Part shown: positions 21,005 to 31,886 of the stretch, in pieces
Layout of the letters: every line of letters starts with the position of its first letter
Numbering within the stretch: position 1 is the stretch's first letter
Origin: Rosellinia necatrix
Lineage: Eukaryota > Ascomycota > Sordariomycetes > Xylariales > Xylariaceae
Direction of reading: 5' to 3'
DNA length: 64,000 bases
NCBI GenBank assembly: GCA_021209875.1
Contig: JAGYVD010000009.1
Span: 2,604,001-2,668,000, forward strand
The notes under the pieces: model-generated
Told to the model about the DNA's origin: nothing
Seen by the model: the letters and a program-made list of their open reading frames with translations, nothing else
The model's database searches: none
Made by a program: the position numbers and the translations under genes

Positions 21005-21988
21005 ATGCCAAGCGAAGACAGCAAGGATAGCAACGACAGTAAAAAGAGCAAGGATAGCAAGAAGAGCCACGGCAGCCATCACGGCCAAAATGGCACCAAT
21101 GGGGTCCCAAATGGCGCCGGAGAACTCCACCATGGAAGCCACCATGGAAGCCATCATGGAAGCCACCATGGAAGCCACCATGGGAGCCACCACGGAAGCC
21201 ACCATGGAAGCCACCACGGAAGCCATCACGGTAGCCACCATGGAAGCCACCATGGGAGCCATCACGGTAGCCACCATGGTAGCCATCATAGCCATCACGG
21301 TAGCCATCATGGCAGTCACCATGGTAGCCATCATGGTAGTCACCATGGTAGCCATCATGGTAGTCACCATGGTAGCCATCATGGTAGTCACCATGGTAGT
21401 CATCATGGTAGTCATCATGGTAGCCATCACCTTAGCTATCGCTGTGTGGAAAACCCTTATGGCTACGAAATGGACGAGAACGGCGGAATGGGAGACCAGG
21501 GCATGATGGGGGAGCAAGACGGAATGGGGGAGCAAGACGGAATGGGGGAGCAAGACTGGATGGGGGAGCAAGGCGGAATGGGGGAGCTTGGCGAACTGAA
21601 TAGCGAGAGCAGCAGGAGTCATTCTCGCAGCGGCACAAGTGCCCCCAGTAGTTACCCGTCGACGGAGTCAGAAGCCTTGCAACTGAATAAATTTGGGAAA
21701 TGGATGCATAGATCGGTAATGCCACGGCCACTCCCTTCTCGGGTTGTCGAGATCAGGGATTACCACGAACATCCCGTCTTGTTCAAGACGATGAGTGCAG
21801 CATTCGCGCTGGATATCCGCCCCAAGCCACAGAATGAGTTGGGCAGCAGAAGCAGTGGAAGCCGCCACACAAGCAAAAGAAGTGGTGGAAGCCACCAAAC
21901 AAGCGAAAGAGGGAGCGGAAGTCGCCAAGCAATTGAAAGGGGTAGCGGAAGCCACCAAGCAAGTGAAAGAGCTAGTGAAGGGTTTTAG
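21005..21988 (+). CDS. Gly-Ser-His-His repeat protein
   Basis: Open frame of 327 aa with no recognised domain. The N-terminus is Asp/Ser/Lys-rich (residues 1-22). It is followed from residue 44 by 25 GSHH units, a Met/Gly/Glu repeat (GEQDGMGEQDGMG) and a short non-repetitive part (ESEALQLNKFGKWMHR, SRVVEIRDYHEHPVLFKTM). A C-terminal 10-residue Ser/Gly/His/Gln/Arg repeat closes the frame. No signal peptide or membrane segment is seen. The reading frame is chosen because all base differences between the 25 GSHH units are synonymous in it. In frame +2 and antisense the same changes would alter residues. Poly-His repeats suggest metal or surface binding, but this is inference. Introns cannot be excluded near the 3' end, where frame +2 also looks protein-like (see findings). 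Confidence 0.6.
   Translation: MPSEDSKDSNDSKKSKDSKKSHGSHHGQNGTNGVPNGAGELHHGSHHGSHHGSHHGSHHGSHHGSHHGSHHGSHHGSHHGSHHGSHHGSHHGSHHSHHGSHHGSHHGSHHGSHHGSHHGSHHGSHHGSHHGSHHGSHHGSHHLSYRCVENPYGYEMDENGGMGDQGMMGEQDGMGEQDGMGEQDWMGEQGGMGELGELNSESSRSHSRSGTSAPSSYPSTESEALQLNKFGKWMHRSVMPRPLPSRVVEIRDYHEHPVLFKTMSAAFALDIRPKPQNELGSRSSGSRHTSKRSGGSHQTSERGSGSRQAIERGSGSHQASERASEGF
21134..21430 (+). repeat. 12-bp minisatellite coding (GSHH)25
   Basis: Twenty-five units of GGNAGYCAYCAY: twenty-four of 12 bp and one of 9 bp lacking the GGN codon at 21290-21298. Variation is confined to positions 3, 6, 9 and 12 of the unit. A degenerate unit (LSYR) follows. Confidence 0.95.
21855..21974. repeat. 30-bp tandem repeat, four units
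   Basis: Four diverged 30-bp units begin GTGGAAGCC or GCGGAAGYC. They code a 10-residue repeat in the frame of the GSHH protein and an amphipathic EA.KQ.KE-type repeat in frame +2. Confidence 0.8.
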
Positions 21989-23458
21989 AGGCCAGGGATA
22001 TATCATCAATCTTGCTACGATTGGTCTCTTATTATCTCACAGCGACTGACTCATTCAGGTCCGAATGCGGCGGTATTGAGCGATACATTTTGGTCAAGGA
22101 TCTGCTTATCCTTGTAAATTGATGGCAAAGGGGGGGGGTTTGGGAAATAGTTGTTTCTTGAACAAGAAAACTAACCTCTAGTTATCTACCATAACGAATT
22201 TCATGTTTTGTTTGGGTATTTTATGTCTCATTCTTTTACTCAAGTTACACGCAAGTTGCTTAACAGCCCAGCAAATATGCTAACAAGATTTACTAGGGTA
22301 GTAAGACAATATCTCCCTTGATAGTAAAGTATCATATAGATTGAAAACAGGGTGAATTTTAAGAGTTGCTTGAGCCTTAGCGATTGTCATTGGTTTACCT
22401 TCTTTCAGCCTACTCAGCCTTACCCTTAGCTTCTCTATGACCTACTTTAGTTTTCATCCCAACAGCTTCGACCAGCACTACAGTTAGGTTTCAATAATGT
22501 AAATAAGAGGCTGTATATAATACGCCAGTTTGATATCTATAGTTAATAGCAACATAGTCTAACTTTGCTCTGATGGTTATTGAAGTTGTATTTCAACACT
22601 ACTGTGCCCATCTGGCCGACTATTATGCCAACAGACTAAAAGATCTAGCAGCATCCCTCAATATGGGAATTATTAGACCTACTGGGTATATGTAATGGCT
22701 GCGCCTCATATGCTAGTATATAATGTTTGGGACATTTTCTAGGTTTCGATGTTTTGACTCGTTAGAAGCTAAGGTAACTACCTAGGTAACTAGGTATAGA
22801 GCAACAGCGGGTCCCTTATTATAGTGCGTAATGCCTATCCGGTATCTATGGTCTGCGGGCAAGGCGGCCTGCACACCGTGGAGCTCACGTTATGTTGAGA
22901 AAGTGGCGCAGGTAACACATGTTGTCAGGCGAGAAATCTGGGGCGACAACGTTCTCTACTTTGTAGCCTTGCAAAGATAATCATATTGTCAGCCCCGGTA
23001 CCGGAGTGTTACAACTTCTGCGATATAAGGGGATGGAAGGCATACGTGTTGAGAGGGTGGGAAAAATAGAAGGGAGACAAGACGGGTTTCATGAAGCAAC
23101 GCACTGAACGTGCGGGTTGATTCACAATGAGACCGATTGTTGCACATGCCTACACGTCAGTAGGCACCTAAGTAAGACCGTAGGAAAGCCACAGCTAGGG
23201 GATATTGTTTATTTATTTTATTTTTATTGTTTTCTTGTGCTGGATATTTTTGAATTTGTAGGTGAATTAGATATAACTCTTTCAAGATTGTTGTTGTTAA
23301 GTGATAACTAACTAGTGAACCAATTCAGTAACGCATGGGCATAGTGGAGGTGGGGGTTTATGTGCTTTAACGCTAAATCCTCCGAACGTGATTGGATAGG
23401 ATTACCACCTGCTAGTACGCACTACTTATATTTCACCTACTCGATAGCTGATATAATA
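21989..23458. other. AT-rich intergenic region
   Basis: No supported gene. The base composition is visibly AT-richer than the surrounding genes, as in RIP-degraded or relic DNA. A tRNA-3'-end-like word lies near 22994-23007 and CCTAGGTAACTAGG near 22780. Confidence 0.45.
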
Positions 23459-23530
23459 TCCGGTATAGTGTAACGGCTAACATATCGCGTTTTCACCGCG
23501 GGGCTCGGGGTTCGATTCCCCGTACCGGAG
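23459..23530 (+). tRNA. tRNA-Glu (UUC)
   Basis: 72 nt fold into a full cloverleaf. The 7-bp acceptor stem pairs TCCGGTA with TACCGGA, discriminator G. The D stem is GTGT/ACAT, the anticodon stem TCGCG/CGCGG and the loop TTTTCAC with anticodon TTC. The variable arm has four bases, and the T arm CGGGG-TTCGATT-CCCCG contains the B box GGTTCGATTCC. No intron and no encoded CCA. A TTTT pol III stop occurs about 40 bp downstream. Confidence 0.96.
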
Positions 23531-24657
23531 TAACAGAAGGTCCTTTCAAAGGACTTGTACTTTTGCTGATTTTTCCACCTCGTCTTTTTGAGAGTTTTAT
23601 TTAGCGAAATCATATCTATTGTTATTGGTTCCTAGCTATTCTGGCACAGGCCACGCAACCGGAAAGACATCCCCCGCCCCCAGGAGAGGCTACGAGGCAC
23701 GGCTTACACACCATGCTAATAGGTATTCACTTCTCTCCCGGGATTGTAGGTTACGATGGCCCTTCCTTCCTTCCCTGCGTGCTTCACCGGGAGGTTGAGC
23801 CCAGTTAAATTCCATAGGTCATGTCACCTTGCATTAGATTCACGAACCAGTTGGTTCCAAGCCGTGTCAGATTTGTTGGATTTGTTGGCGAGCTGAGCAG
23901 ATTGGACCCCCGACCGCGCGGGAGCGCTAGGCCTAAAGCAACGTATACCTCCCGATCGGGATCTGCAGGGATCGGACGAGTTCCAGTCGAATTGCACATG
24001 TTGAGCACAGGAATAATAGCTCCAGTAGCCCCTCTAATCATGTATAACCGTCCCTCCTTTGCATTCCATCGCAGCCGAGGCTGGCTTGTGTCTCATCAGA
24101 GGTCGTCCGCTACACTCTACCCGATGCCACTATCCTGATCGACGAGGAGGATTCAGGATTCCGGATACCGGCCGCCGTCGTGGATATCATGTGCGTTGTG
24201 CGGCGCTCATCCGTTCAGTCATACCTATCTACCTATACTACCTCGTGCGACAAAGCAAAGATATTATGCCACGTGATAGCCAATTCCCCCAGATGTTTAA
24301 GACAAGCGCTAAATTTTATATTGTCATTACATATTCCTGCATCTCTCTCCTCGGGAAAGACGGCCGACCCGGCCTTCGTCACAGATACGATACCAGCCTG
24401 TCAAAACTGGGGGTTCCCGCAAGCCTCATCGTGAGCACTTTCGTTCTGAAAATCAACATTTACAGGTGGTGTAAAGTCAGGCCAGGAGGGTGCAACTTAT
24501 CAGCACCATTACAGGGCTCGAAAGGCACTACACTAACGCCCCAAAATTTTTTTAATAATAATAATAATTGAAAACAAAAGGAAAAGGAAAAGAAGAGTTG
24601 AGCTCGGGATGAGGTGTCCCAAGGCAAAGTGTTACATCCGGGGTGAGTTAGGCAGTC

Positions 24658-24721
24658 TATGTATGTACTAGTAGTAGTAGTTTATTAACGTCTAGTCTAG
24701 GCTATAGTATGTATGTACTAG
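24658..24721 (-). mobile_element. 36-bp insertion flanked by 14-bp direct repeats
   Basis: TATGTATGTACTAG occurs at 24658-24671 and again at 24708-24721. The 36 bp between start with TAG triplets and contain TTAACGTCTAGTCTAGG, the exact reverse complement of the core in the 32.3-kb copies. Read on the minus strand it ends in a short ACT tail, as expected for a 5'-truncated target-primed insertion. Confidence 0.55.
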
Positions 24722-26879
24722 GTCAGGGCAGTGTGGGCTTGGAAGCCAAGATCGGGGGTTGATTCTCGAAGTGTAGATCCTGACGAACCGATTATAGCCT
24801 CGTCTAAAACGAGCCAAAACCAAGCGATAGGATGTGTGTTTATGATAGGCCCCCTGCCGGAGTCATCCGAGAGGACCTTCCATGCACTGATTCTGTACCC
24901 GACTACGATGGAAGTTATAAGAATAAGAGAGGGAGAGGGAGAGACTATAGAAACAAGATACCACAAGCTGTGATTATTCTCCTGGGAGAATTTTGGGGTG
25001 AGGGAATGGGTAAAAGAATCGGGAGGCGACTGCTAATTATCTTCTAGAGCGCCTAGCTACGGATAGGGTAATTTAAGATACCTGCCTAGGTAGTTAGAAA
25101 GTTTGATGACGACCCGAGTTAGCCGTTTGATGCTTGCAGTTCAGTATGTATGTGCTGCGATGTACTATCTCGGTACGCGTGAAGGGGACACGGCACGGCA
25201 TCCCACGCCAACCCATGTCTGGTTCGAGTAAGTTATCTCGATCCTAAAATACCCTTCTCTCCTGCCCTACCCACCCATGGGTATTCGATAGCTCCTTCCT
25301 AGCGCTATGTTCCCTTCGCTTCGCCGTACACCGAATGCCGTGTCGTAAGATTTCGGCAAGCCAAAAAATACCCTTATTTGAAGTGGACTAGTGTTGATGT
25401 GCTATCCTTGGATCGTTCTCTTCAAGTGACAACAATTCTAGGTAGTCTCTGGGTAGTCGAAATTAAAGTCGGCCAACACGGATGGCTTGATTGCCCTTTC
25501 TCCTGATTGATAGGGGCTGAAGCTACATCTGTCACATCTGATTGGCCGGTTATATTCTAGGTGAGAATATGTTCCTGGTATAAGGGCCGTGGTTATCGGG
25601 CTCAGAGTAGGCGCCCCCACGGCTACCACCACGGGAAAGGGATACTACACTACATCCGCCGAAGAGTTTCATGTCGCTCGTGGCATGGTTTTGACGTCTC
25701 CAAATGCCTGTGCGAAGAATTGGCCGTTTGCCACGCAGGCATGTGAAGGCCAGATGAATAGTACCGTTGTCTGGATTATGTAGCGGTTGTGCTCTGAGGG
25801 GTGCTGCTGGCTGAGACGAAGTACTTATGATACCTAAAGGGTGTATGAGGGTGTAATTCCGGGGCTATTATTAAAATTCGAGACGACCATGACATGTCGT
25901 TTGTTATACATGTTTGTTATATGCGCACACATGTGCAACACTCAAGAGTTTAGCAATGATACTGGGGGAGCTGCCGACAACCTGAAGCTCAGCAAGTAGC
26001 AAAGTGGCGGAGCTAGATCATAATTTCATAGAGTCGGCAGGGTGATGCTTCAAACGGATGATTTATCCAATTAGCAAGTTTGGGGAAATTCTGTTAGATT
26101 TGGTACCTGGGCAGGTGAATGAGTAGATGGTAGGACGAGGCCATCCATTTTTTATAAATCCCTTATGATATTGAAGATGGAAGGAGTGAGGTATTTGGTG
26201 AAAAGGGATTTCTATCTCTGGTGGAGGAATACCTGAAGAGGTAGGTAACTAGGTATCTTTTAGGATGACAGAATACAGAATCGAAAGGAGGGGAGGCGGG
26301 GCCCCCAGTGAAGGTTACTACTAGCGGCGCCTTGTGGGCTCCTACCTACTGTAAGAGCATGGTGAGGTAGGTACCAGCTATAACTACCTACTTAGGGCAC
26401 TCCGTAATACTATGGTAGTACCGATCGATCTCAAGGACAATACGAAGCAGGTAGGCCAAGGTAGGCGCCAGTGTCTAATAGGTATAATAGGTATGGCAGA
26501 TATCATCTGATGCAGCCACAAATTTAACTCGGTGCCTAAAAATTATTGGCCGATCTGTCGGCCATATTTTGCAGATCCACGGATGTACACTACTAACTGT
26601 ACACTATTACACTACTACTACTACCTAAGTACCTGACGAGTAGGTAGGTTAAGTTAACCGACAATTGTCGACTTAGGTATCTACCGAGACTGCTAGCTCT
26701 GAAGCTCCGAAGCTCATCGCCGCATACTTACCTCCACTCTCTGCTTGGTACCCAAAATCGCCAAACCCCAATACGGCGACGGCTGGGATCCCTGATAGGT
26801 TGGCATTGACTATATTCCTTGATTCCCCGACTGCGCTAGAGTCGGCGGCCTGCGGTGCTTCTGCCAACCTCGTCCAGGC

Positions 26880-26935
26880 CTCCTCGACCGGGCCGCCTCG
26901 ACCGGGCCTCCTCGACCAGGCCTCCTCGACCTGGC
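26880..26935. repeat. 14-bp tandem repeat, four units
   Basis: Four exact-phase 14-mers (CTCCTCGACCGGGC and three variants) lie about 400 bp upstream of the RGD1 start. Confidence 0.85.
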
Positions 26936-26998
26936 CTGGCCACCTACCGAGACCGCCGTCCGAGTACCACCACCTGCATGCTGTCGAGGCATCACGTC

Positions 26999-27053
26999 GC
27001 ATCGACATCGCATCGACATCGCATCGGTATCGCATCAACATCGCATCAGCATC
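26999..27053. repeat. 11-bp tandem repeat, five units
   Basis: Five 11-mers of the form GCATCGACATC (variants GCATCGGTATC, GCATCAACATC, GCATCAGCATC) lie about 270 bp upstream of the RGD1 start. Confidence 0.85.
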
Positions 27054-27325
27054 GCATCGTAACGTGTGCCCGTACCTCCCGCGGGATCGCACCAGCTCGC
27101 ACCAGTCCGCAAATCGAATGCTGCCCGAGCCCATCATTCCGTTCTGCATGAACCCCGGCCAAGCTTGCGCGTTTCACACACTCTGCGATCGAACCTATCA
27201 AGCCCGCGGTTAATGCACGATAGAGATAACCTTTGAAGAGCCTGCCGATCCTCAGCCCAACCGCTCCCGGTCCCTGCCCCTCCGAAACCTACGTAAATAC
27301 CTGGCCTTCTCCGCCCGCCGCCACC

Positions 27326-29924
27326 ATGACAGACTTTAGCCGGGCTTCCATCGACAACCAGTCGCCTCTACAGCCCGACTACGAACAACCGGCCAACATG
27401 TCACCCCGCTATATCCCTAGCCCTCCGCCCGAGGCTGGGGCTGCCGCCCCTACCAACGGGCCGCGACCTGGAACTTCAACCGGAGCCATAGCTGGGGCTG
27501 GGGTTGTCGGTGCCGAGACGAGTTTGTTGGCGCCTGCCGACGGCGCAAAGTCCGAAACCTCCCAGCGAGTTCAAGATGTCTTAGGATCCGATGTACGATC
27601 ATTGGCGATACCCCCCATACCCCCATAACACCATGATTTTGGCTGACGGTCGTAGATTGGCATCATTACTTTACTGAATCGCCTGAAGCAGAGCATCGCT
27701 TCCGCAAAGGTGACCTACCAATACCCGTGTTATTTGTTTGGGTTATGCATGTTGTTGCTGACCCGTCACCCGTCTAGGAATTTGCTCTTTTCTTGAAGAA
27801 ACGGTCCGTCCTGGAGGAGGAACATGCGAGGGGACTGAAAAAGCTCTGTAAATCCAACCAGGATAGCATTCACCACTCCGACCACCGACAGGGAACATTT
27901 GCCAAGTCATATGAGGGGATGCTCACAATACACGACCGCATGGCAGAGAATGGTACCCAGTTTGCTCTTTCGTTACATCAGATGCATGAGGATCTCCTCG
28001 AAGTTGCCGCGGTGGCGGAGAAACATCGGAAGGGCTGGAAGCAGAACGGATTGGCTGCTGAACAACGTCTGGTAGATATTGAATTGGCTATGCGCAAATC
28101 CAGAGTCAAGTATGACGGATTGGCCGAGGAGTATGACCGCGTGAGAACTGGCGAGGCCAGACAGGGTCCCCGAGTTTTCGGGATTAAAGGGCCCAAGTCT
28201 GCGGCGCAACATGAAGAGGAGCTCCTACGCAAGACCCAGGCCGCAGATACGGATTATATGGGCAAAGTACAAGCATACCAATCAGAAAAGGCAACAATGG
28301 AGTCAACAACTCGCCCGGAAGCCATTAAAGCTTTGCAAGACCTGATAAGGGAATGCGATTCTGGCACTACATTGCAACTTCAGAAGTTTGGTGAGTGAAG
28401 GGGGTGGCTTCTTCAGATGGTTGAATCTACGGCTGACCACATATGAGTAGCGTCTTTTAACGAAAAACTGCTCCTTAGTAACGGGCTTGTTATCAGCCCG
28501 TTGAAGAGCGCTACTTCTGCAGACCAATACTCGCATAGCCTTAAGGAAGTCATTCACAGCATAGATAACAAGAAGGACCTCGAAGACTATATTTCTAGCT
28601 TCCACTCTAAATTATCCCTCAACACGCCTGAGCCTAAATATGAGCGCAATCCGGTATGTTGCCGACTTCTTATCCGTGCGAGGGATACTATGTACTGACG
28701 AACATAGGTTCTTAATCCCCAACATAATATGTCATCGAACCAAATGGCAACAATACATCAACAGGCGGCGAGACCACAGTCTCAACAGCAAGCTCCAGGT
28801 CAAAACCTACCTCCCCTACAGACTCAGATTCCGCCCACTGGCTCGTTTGGGCGGACGGCCACCTTCGACACGGCGCCCTCTTCGGCTCAGGGTTTTATGC
28901 CCCCTCCCATGCAAGCCGCCCAGCGGCCTTCATCGGGACTGGGGCATGAGAGAAGCTATAGTCATGGAGCCATGCTTACCCAGTCCAATGTACAACCACA
29001 ACAAACGTACAATACACGGAACTCGACTCATATTCTTCCTCAGCAGTCACGGTTTAGCGGCAACGTGAGTAGTCCTCTGAGCAGCCAGAGCGGCCCCCCA
29101 CAGCTAGGGGCGCTACCTTTCCAGACCCAGCCATCGCGGGCAGAGTCCCCTCCACAGGGAGGACCTAGTACTTTCACGGGCCCTTCTCCTCAGCAGGAAT
29201 TACCTGGACGCTCGGCATCCCCCCCAAACACCTATAGCAGCCCTAGCGCAGGTGGGAAACAGGTGTTCGGTGTTTCTCTTGCGCGACTGTACGAGCGGGA
29301 TCAGTTTGCCGTTCCTATGGTCGTCCACCAATGCATACAAGCGGTTGATTTGTACGGCCTTGCTGTAGAGGGCATTTATCGCTTGTCCGGCTCGGCAACG
29401 CATGTAAACAAGCTGAAGAACCTCTTCGACACTAGTCTGTGCTCCCTCCCAACGCTTTTTTTTCTCTTCCCGATCAGCTAATTGAATTGTTTATAGATCA
29501 AGAATCCCATATCCTGGACTTCCGCAACCCCGAGAACTTCTTCCACGACGTCAATAGTGTTGCTGGTCTGCTGAAGCAGTTTCTCCGCGATCTCCCGGAC
29601 CCCTTGCTAACGTCTGAAAACTACACGTCGTTCATTGACGCGGCAAAGCATGACGACGAAACTGTGCGAAGAGATAGCATGCACGCTATCATAAACGGTC
29701 TCCCGGATCCTAATTACGCCACCTTACGAGCCCTGACTTTGCATTTATATAGGGTTATGGAAAACAGCACTGTCAATCGCATGAACTCTCAGAATCTAGC
29801 CATCGTATTCGGGCCTACGCTCATGGGAACAGCGCCAGGCAGCAACATAGCAGATGCCGCTTGGCAGGTCCGGGCCGTGGACACGATCCTGCAAAACACC
29901 TATCAGATATTCGACGAGGATTAA
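27326..29924 (+). CDS. RGD1: Rgd1-type F-BAR and RhoGAP protein
   Basis: Six exons (27326-27592, 27656-27709, 27778-28390, 28451-28653, 28708-29434, 29497-29924) join to 763 aa. The start CCACCATGA has a strong context. After a disordered N-terminus (1-85), an F-BAR domain begins at IGIITLLNRLKQSIASAKEF and includes FLKKRSVLEEEHARGLKKL (to about residue 370). A Gln/Pro/Ser-rich linker follows (about 380-560). The C-terminal RhoGAP starts at FGVSLARLYERDQFAVP, with the arginine finger in EGIYRLSG and later motifs FRNPENFFHDVNSVAGLLK, LPDPLLT and NLAIVFGPTLMG. Yeast Rgd1 is a GAP for Rho3/Rho4 at membranes of growing tips and septa, and an equivalent role is inferred. The fifth intron donor is GTCTGT, placed by frame and the conserved LDFRNPENFF. 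Confidence 0.93.
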
Positions 29925-31068
29925 GTGAGCGTTGAATTTGCTTGACTTGCACATGAATAGTGACGATTCTCTAGTGGAAAGATTGAAGATCTGGGGGTCA
30001 TTCGAAGTCAAGAGGTATACGTAATTTTACTTTAGTATGTACCATGACTCGGGAATCGAACGGGGATGGAGTGAGAAGCGAAGAAAAAATTGTACAACTC
30101 GGTAGTAAGGCCGCATCTAACGATGGATGACTTGCTACATTTCCTTGGGCCTGGGGCGGATGGACTGGCGTAAGGTGTAGGTCGCATCTTGTCTGGAGTT
30201 GGCTCGGAGGGCAAACATAATACAGATGGAACAAGGGACGCCCCTTTTCTTTTCTAGCGTGGGGAAAATAAATATAGTCTTGTCTTTACGAATCACGCCT
30301 TTGTCGCATACTTTCTACTCTTGTCTCATGACCCGGGGAGGCTGACGTAGGATGTGACGAATCACATACAGAACAAACAGTTAAAGAAACAACCAACCAG
30401 AAGAACTACCTAAGTTCCAACGTGTAGTAGACACCTTGGAATTGTACCCTTTTGTGGGGTGTGTGGCGTAGCGGTATAGCTTATACGTTTTGTTACATAG
30501 GAATTCAACGTCATGGCCCCTTTTACTTGAAGTTGAGAGCGGGCATCTGGGGTTCTATCATCGATTTCGATTTTGATTCATGGACCCCCTTTGAATTATC
30601 CCCTAGGCTTAATATTTTACACTTCGTTCGTCTATCGGCGTTGCTTGAATATGTTACACTGTCCATGTCCCCGTTGCTTGAATATGTTACACTGTCCATG
30701 TCCCCGTTGCTTGAATATGTTACACTGTCCATGTCCCCGTTGCCGTCGTAGCCTGATGTGAAAGCCGGTATTTTGCGCCGTAATGTAAGACGGCCGCCTC
30801 CAAGCCCCCAACCCCCCTTCCCCTTTATTCCCCGCTGCTTTACAGAGCTGCTGGTTCCGCCCCCCCGTGATAGGTATCAGATTCTACGTCATATACTGCG
30901 TATTCCATTTCGCGCCGCCCCGTACCGCCGCCGCCGCTATATCGATATTAATTCATATTTTGCTCGGATGCCCTTCCTCCCATGTTACCGGGGATGACGG
31001 AAAGGTGTCGAAGGCGAGGGGGCAAAAGAAGACAACAAGGGCACGCGTCGGGAGTTCGATCCCCCGTC
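29925..31068. other. convergent intergenic region
   Basis: Between RGD1 (+) and the Asterix-family gene (-). It contains the 33-bp triplicate at 30641-30739. The T-arm-like GGGAGTTCGATCCCCC at about 31050 is not part of a tRNA fold. No gene is seen. Confidence 0.45.
30641..30739. repeat. 33-bp tandem repeat, three identical units
   Basis: Three perfect copies (30641-30673, 30674-30706, 30707-30739), each starting TTGCTTGAATATG and ending CATGTCCCCG. 33 bp is a multiple of three, but the frames across it have no protein character. Confidence 0.95.
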
Positions 31069-31886
31069 CTATGCGGCGGCGGCGGGGCGCGGAGGCTGGG
31101 CCTGGCCGGGTATCGGGGGCATGAAGATCGGGAGGTACGTCACGAGGAGGGCCATGACTGTTTTCGCCCCCACGTCCTTTGATTAGTTTCCTTCCATAGA
31201 GGGGAGTGGGGAGAGGGGAGAGGGGAATGGTTGCCGGCTTACTCGACATGCCGACGCTGAAGTAGCCGGGCGTGCTCGTGCTCTGCGTGGCGGCCTCACT
31301 CTCGCCTAGCCAGCTCTGCATGCTGAAAACAACGGCGGCCCTGTTTGTGGGGGCGCGTTAGCTTTTCTTCATGGTCGGACGGACGTGGTGGTGGTGGTGG
31401 TGGTGGTGGTAGCGCGATCAGAAGGTGGCTGTCGGGGTAGGTGTAGTAGACATACCATCCGATGTACTTGTTGCGCGTGAAGATGGCGGCCATGGGCATC
31501 GTAGACGACAGCGTCGACGAGAACTCGGGCGACTCCCCGGCCTTGGAGGCGGGCGGCTCCTGGTAGGGGACGACTAAATTTCGGCGCGCCGAGTCTTGTT
31601 AGCCTTTTCGGTTTTTAATTTCATTTCATTTTACTTTATTGCTTTCGCTTCCATTCATTTTCGTGGTGTGGGAGAGAGGGTGAGGTTCTCCTCGTATTTC
31701 TACGGCCTTAATCCCCTCCGGCCCCTTTTCGCCGTGGCAATGCGACGATGCGACGATGCGACGATGCGACGCGCGGGTGAGATATCATAGGGGAGGATCG
31801 GTCAGGAAAGGTAAGGCCCGGGTCAGGTCGGGTCAAGTGGCCGTCTTACCCAGGTCTGGCCGTCGCATGTCTTTCTTCGACGCCAT
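31069..31886 (-). CDS. Asterix-family ER membrane protein (PAT complex subunit homologue)
   Basis: Four exons on the minus strand (31886-31850, 31573-31456, 31340-31243, 31157-31069) give 113 aa. It starts MASKKDMRRPDL, then VVPYQEPPASKAGESPEFSS, the strongly conserved TMPMAAIFTRNKYIGW, SMQSWLGESEA, TPGYFSVGMSIMALLVTYLP and a Pro/Ala tail. This is the UPF0139/Asterix (WDR83OS) family. In animals Asterix pairs with CCDC47 in the PAT complex, which chaperones multipass membrane proteins at the translocon. Two to three hydrophobic helices are visible. Introns are 276, 115 and 85 nt, and the first holds GCGACGAT repeats. The correct frame is recovered only after splicing; the unspliced frames look meaningless. 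Confidence 0.9.

Larger units (their letters stand above)
23531..27325. other. gene-poor 3.8-kb region with small insertions and tandem repeats
   Basis: No frame here shows a recognisable family or splice structure. It contains an AATAATAAT run near 24553-24568, the direct-repeat-flanked insertion at 24658-24721, several CCTAGGTA words and, next to RGD1, the 14-bp and 11-bp tandem repeats. Confidence 0.45.

Noticed and set aside
20984..21622. Antisense frame over the GSHH repeat giving a Met/Val/Ala-rich, apparently membrane-spanning protein
   Set aside because: The variable bases of the repeat fall at first codon positions in this frame and would change residues, whereas they are all synonymous in the sense frame.
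26673..27149. 158-aa minus-strand frame across the tandem arrays upstream of RGD1
   Set aside because: Its apparent peptide repeats are translations of the 14-bp and 11-bp arrays, whose periods shift frame. No conserved part exists.
30985..31075. T-arm-like GGGAGTTCGATCCCCC suggesting a tRNA
   Set aside because: No matching acceptor stem, D arm or anticodon arm. The site overlaps the 3' end of the Asterix-family gene.
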